The notes under the pieces were generated by a model. That model worked only from the letters and a program-made list of their open reading frames with translations, was not told the origin of the DNA and made no database searches. The position numbers and the translations under genes were made by a program. Positions 63,316-64,000 of a stretch of 64,000 nt of DNA are shown piece by piece (the first letter of the stretch is position 1; each line of letters opens with the position of its first letter). The stretch is from the NCBI GenBank assembly GCA_964603595.1, contig CAZRVN010000005.1, positions 62,001-126,000 on the forward strand. The letters are read 5' to 3'. Source of the stretch: JAQVEM01 sp964603595. Lineage in GTDB: Bacteria; Actinomycetota; Humimicrobiia; Humimicrobiales; Humimicrobiaceae.

Positions 63316-63441
63316 TGCACTTTTTTATTAACTATAATAGGTATAACTGTTGGCGGCCGCATAGTTAGTTTATGCATAGGTTCTGCTCTGACCTCTAAGA
63401 CTGAAGAAGCTATATCAAACTTAAACCAAATATTTTTATAA
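63316..63441 (+). pseudogene. Fragment of another MacB-type permease N-terminus
   Basis: In one plus-strand frame the sequence reads CTFLLTIIGITVGG, then IVSLCIGSALTSKTEEAISN and a stop at 63441. It resembles the first membrane helix and following region of MacB permeases (FLTMLGIIIGVGAVVAMLSIG in the intact gene) but is more diverged than the copy just upstream. No upstream start is seen. Confidence 0.5.
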
Positions 63442-63447
63442 CGCACC

Positions 63448-63925
63448 TTAAATCTTAATACTTTTCAAATCTTTAGGAAGGTGTGGGTTCAGACAGATCC
63501 TGTCCTCCAGAACATCCAGTCCTGCAAATACCCGTAGGAAAACATTAATTGTAGCCCCCATAACTCCAGTATGCATACATTCCTGTGCAGCCCCTCTTTG
63601 AATATCGTGTGAATCACTTTCCATAGCAGTTAGAAACAAATTCATAGTCTTATCATCGTCATTTAAAAGAGAGCATATATAGAAATGGGCTGCTATGCTC
63701 AATGTTAAACCATGAGACGTCATGGGATAATAGTAACCAAAATTTTTGTAGGTACCTTATTATATATTCCGGTAATATATGTTCCCGGATAATAGATTTC
63801 AGATGCATGTGATTCGCAGGCAGCTCCCCGTGTACCAAAATAGCCATTTCCAAGTGTGGTTAACGCCTCCCTCAAGGGCTCTTTTTCAGGTATAAAATCT
63901 TATATGTTAATTCCCACGTATTCAT
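63448..63925 (-). pseudogene. Glycoside hydrolase family 65 (maltose/kojibiose phosphorylase type), both ends only
   Basis: Starting at the ATG at 63925, MNTWELTYK is the usual opening. After a one-base shift near 63890 it continues PEKEPLREALTTLGNGYFGTRGAA and IYYPGTYITGIYN, all typical of residues 10-65. It then jumps, in another frame, to NFGYYYPMTSHGLTLS, DIQRGAAQECMHTGVMGATIN and FAGLDVLEDRICLNPHLP, the C-terminal part of the catalytic domain. Roughly 550 residues in between, with the catalytic Glu, are missing. The ATG overlaps the stop of the gene upstream. Confidence 0.85.
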
Positions 63926-64000
63926 AAAGCTAACTCCACAAAATATGACAAGACACTTTTTACTTCATCTACTGTTTCAACATAATATTTTGCTTTTGTC
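63922..64000 (-). CDS. 3' end of a gene, probably HAD-type phosphatase
   Basis: Only the last 25 codons are inside the window (TKAKYYVETVDEVKSVLSYF and the stop). The pattern KAxYYVexVDEVxxVL is the usual end of HAD-superfamily sugar phosphatases such as beta-phosphoglucomutase or trehalose-phosphatase, which often sit beside family 65 phosphorylases. The stop overlaps the ATG of the broken phosphorylase gene. Confidence 0.5.
   Translation of the reverse strand, partial: TKAKYYVETVDEVKSVLSYFVELAL

Overview
The window is AT-rich bacterial chromosome, densely packed, with many ATGA-type overlaps and lipobox lipoproteins. The block glmU-prs-rplY-pth-mfd-(parvulin lipoprotein)-mazG, followed by ftsB and ppx/gppA beside a tRNA-Leu, is an order known from Firmicutes and Actinobacteria; ppx next to ftsB leans actinobacterial. 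FeoAB, a citrate-synthase-like enzyme of the NifV/isopropylmalate-synthase family and B12 import/salvage would suit an anaerobe. A low-GC, uncultured, Gram-positive-type (possibly actinobacterial) lineage is my inference; no rRNA is present to test it.

Layout. 1-7.3 kb: end of a pabB/trpE-pabA/trpG pair, an ABC-2 exporter, an RRM RNA-binding protein with a clear promoter, long leader and terminator, and feoA-feoB with a DtxR-type regulator. The feo and dtxR promoters carry the same operator in the same place. 7.3-9 kb: diguanylate cyclase and a lone pseudopilin. 9-14.3 kb: a five-gene coupled operon with two NifV-like synthases, LeuC/LeuD-type aconitase subunits and an isocitrate dehydrogenase. 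The two synthases have lost complementary halves of the shared active site, so they look like one obligate heteromer, most likely feeding 2-oxoglutarate synthesis.

14.6-20 kb: small membrane proteins, an MFS transporter and a patch of damaged genes (frameshifted lipoprotein, bactofilin with an in-frame stop and lost start, ParA with two frameshifts) beside one intact bactofilin. 20-22.6 kb: rtcB and its activator archease, in the same frame and divided by one stop codon, then a PEBP protein. 22.8-24.4 kb: two orphan genes, a 3' fragment of a tRNA-Gln-like gene (attachment-site-like) and an intact tRNA-Leu. 24.4-38.6 kb: housekeeping block with a Trk/Ktr potassium uptake pair. GlmU lacks its acetyltransferase end.

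38.6-46 kb: small proteins, an alkyltransferase and a B12 operon (btuF-btuC-btuD-cobQ-cobO) behind a cobalamin riboswitch with terminator. 46-51.5 kb: steroid-5-alpha-reductase-like protein, an SDR, a CBS protein, a cation/proton antiporter and enolase. 51.7-55.2 kb: MacA-MacB-type efflux system. 55.5-62.8 kb: a binding-protein ABC importer of the FbpABC/AfuABC type with a YesM/YesN-like two-component system and a HAD phosphatase. 62.9-64 kb: a graveyard, with a shortened second copy of the macB permease end, another macB-like fragment, and a glycoside hydrolase family 65 gene collapsed to its two ends.
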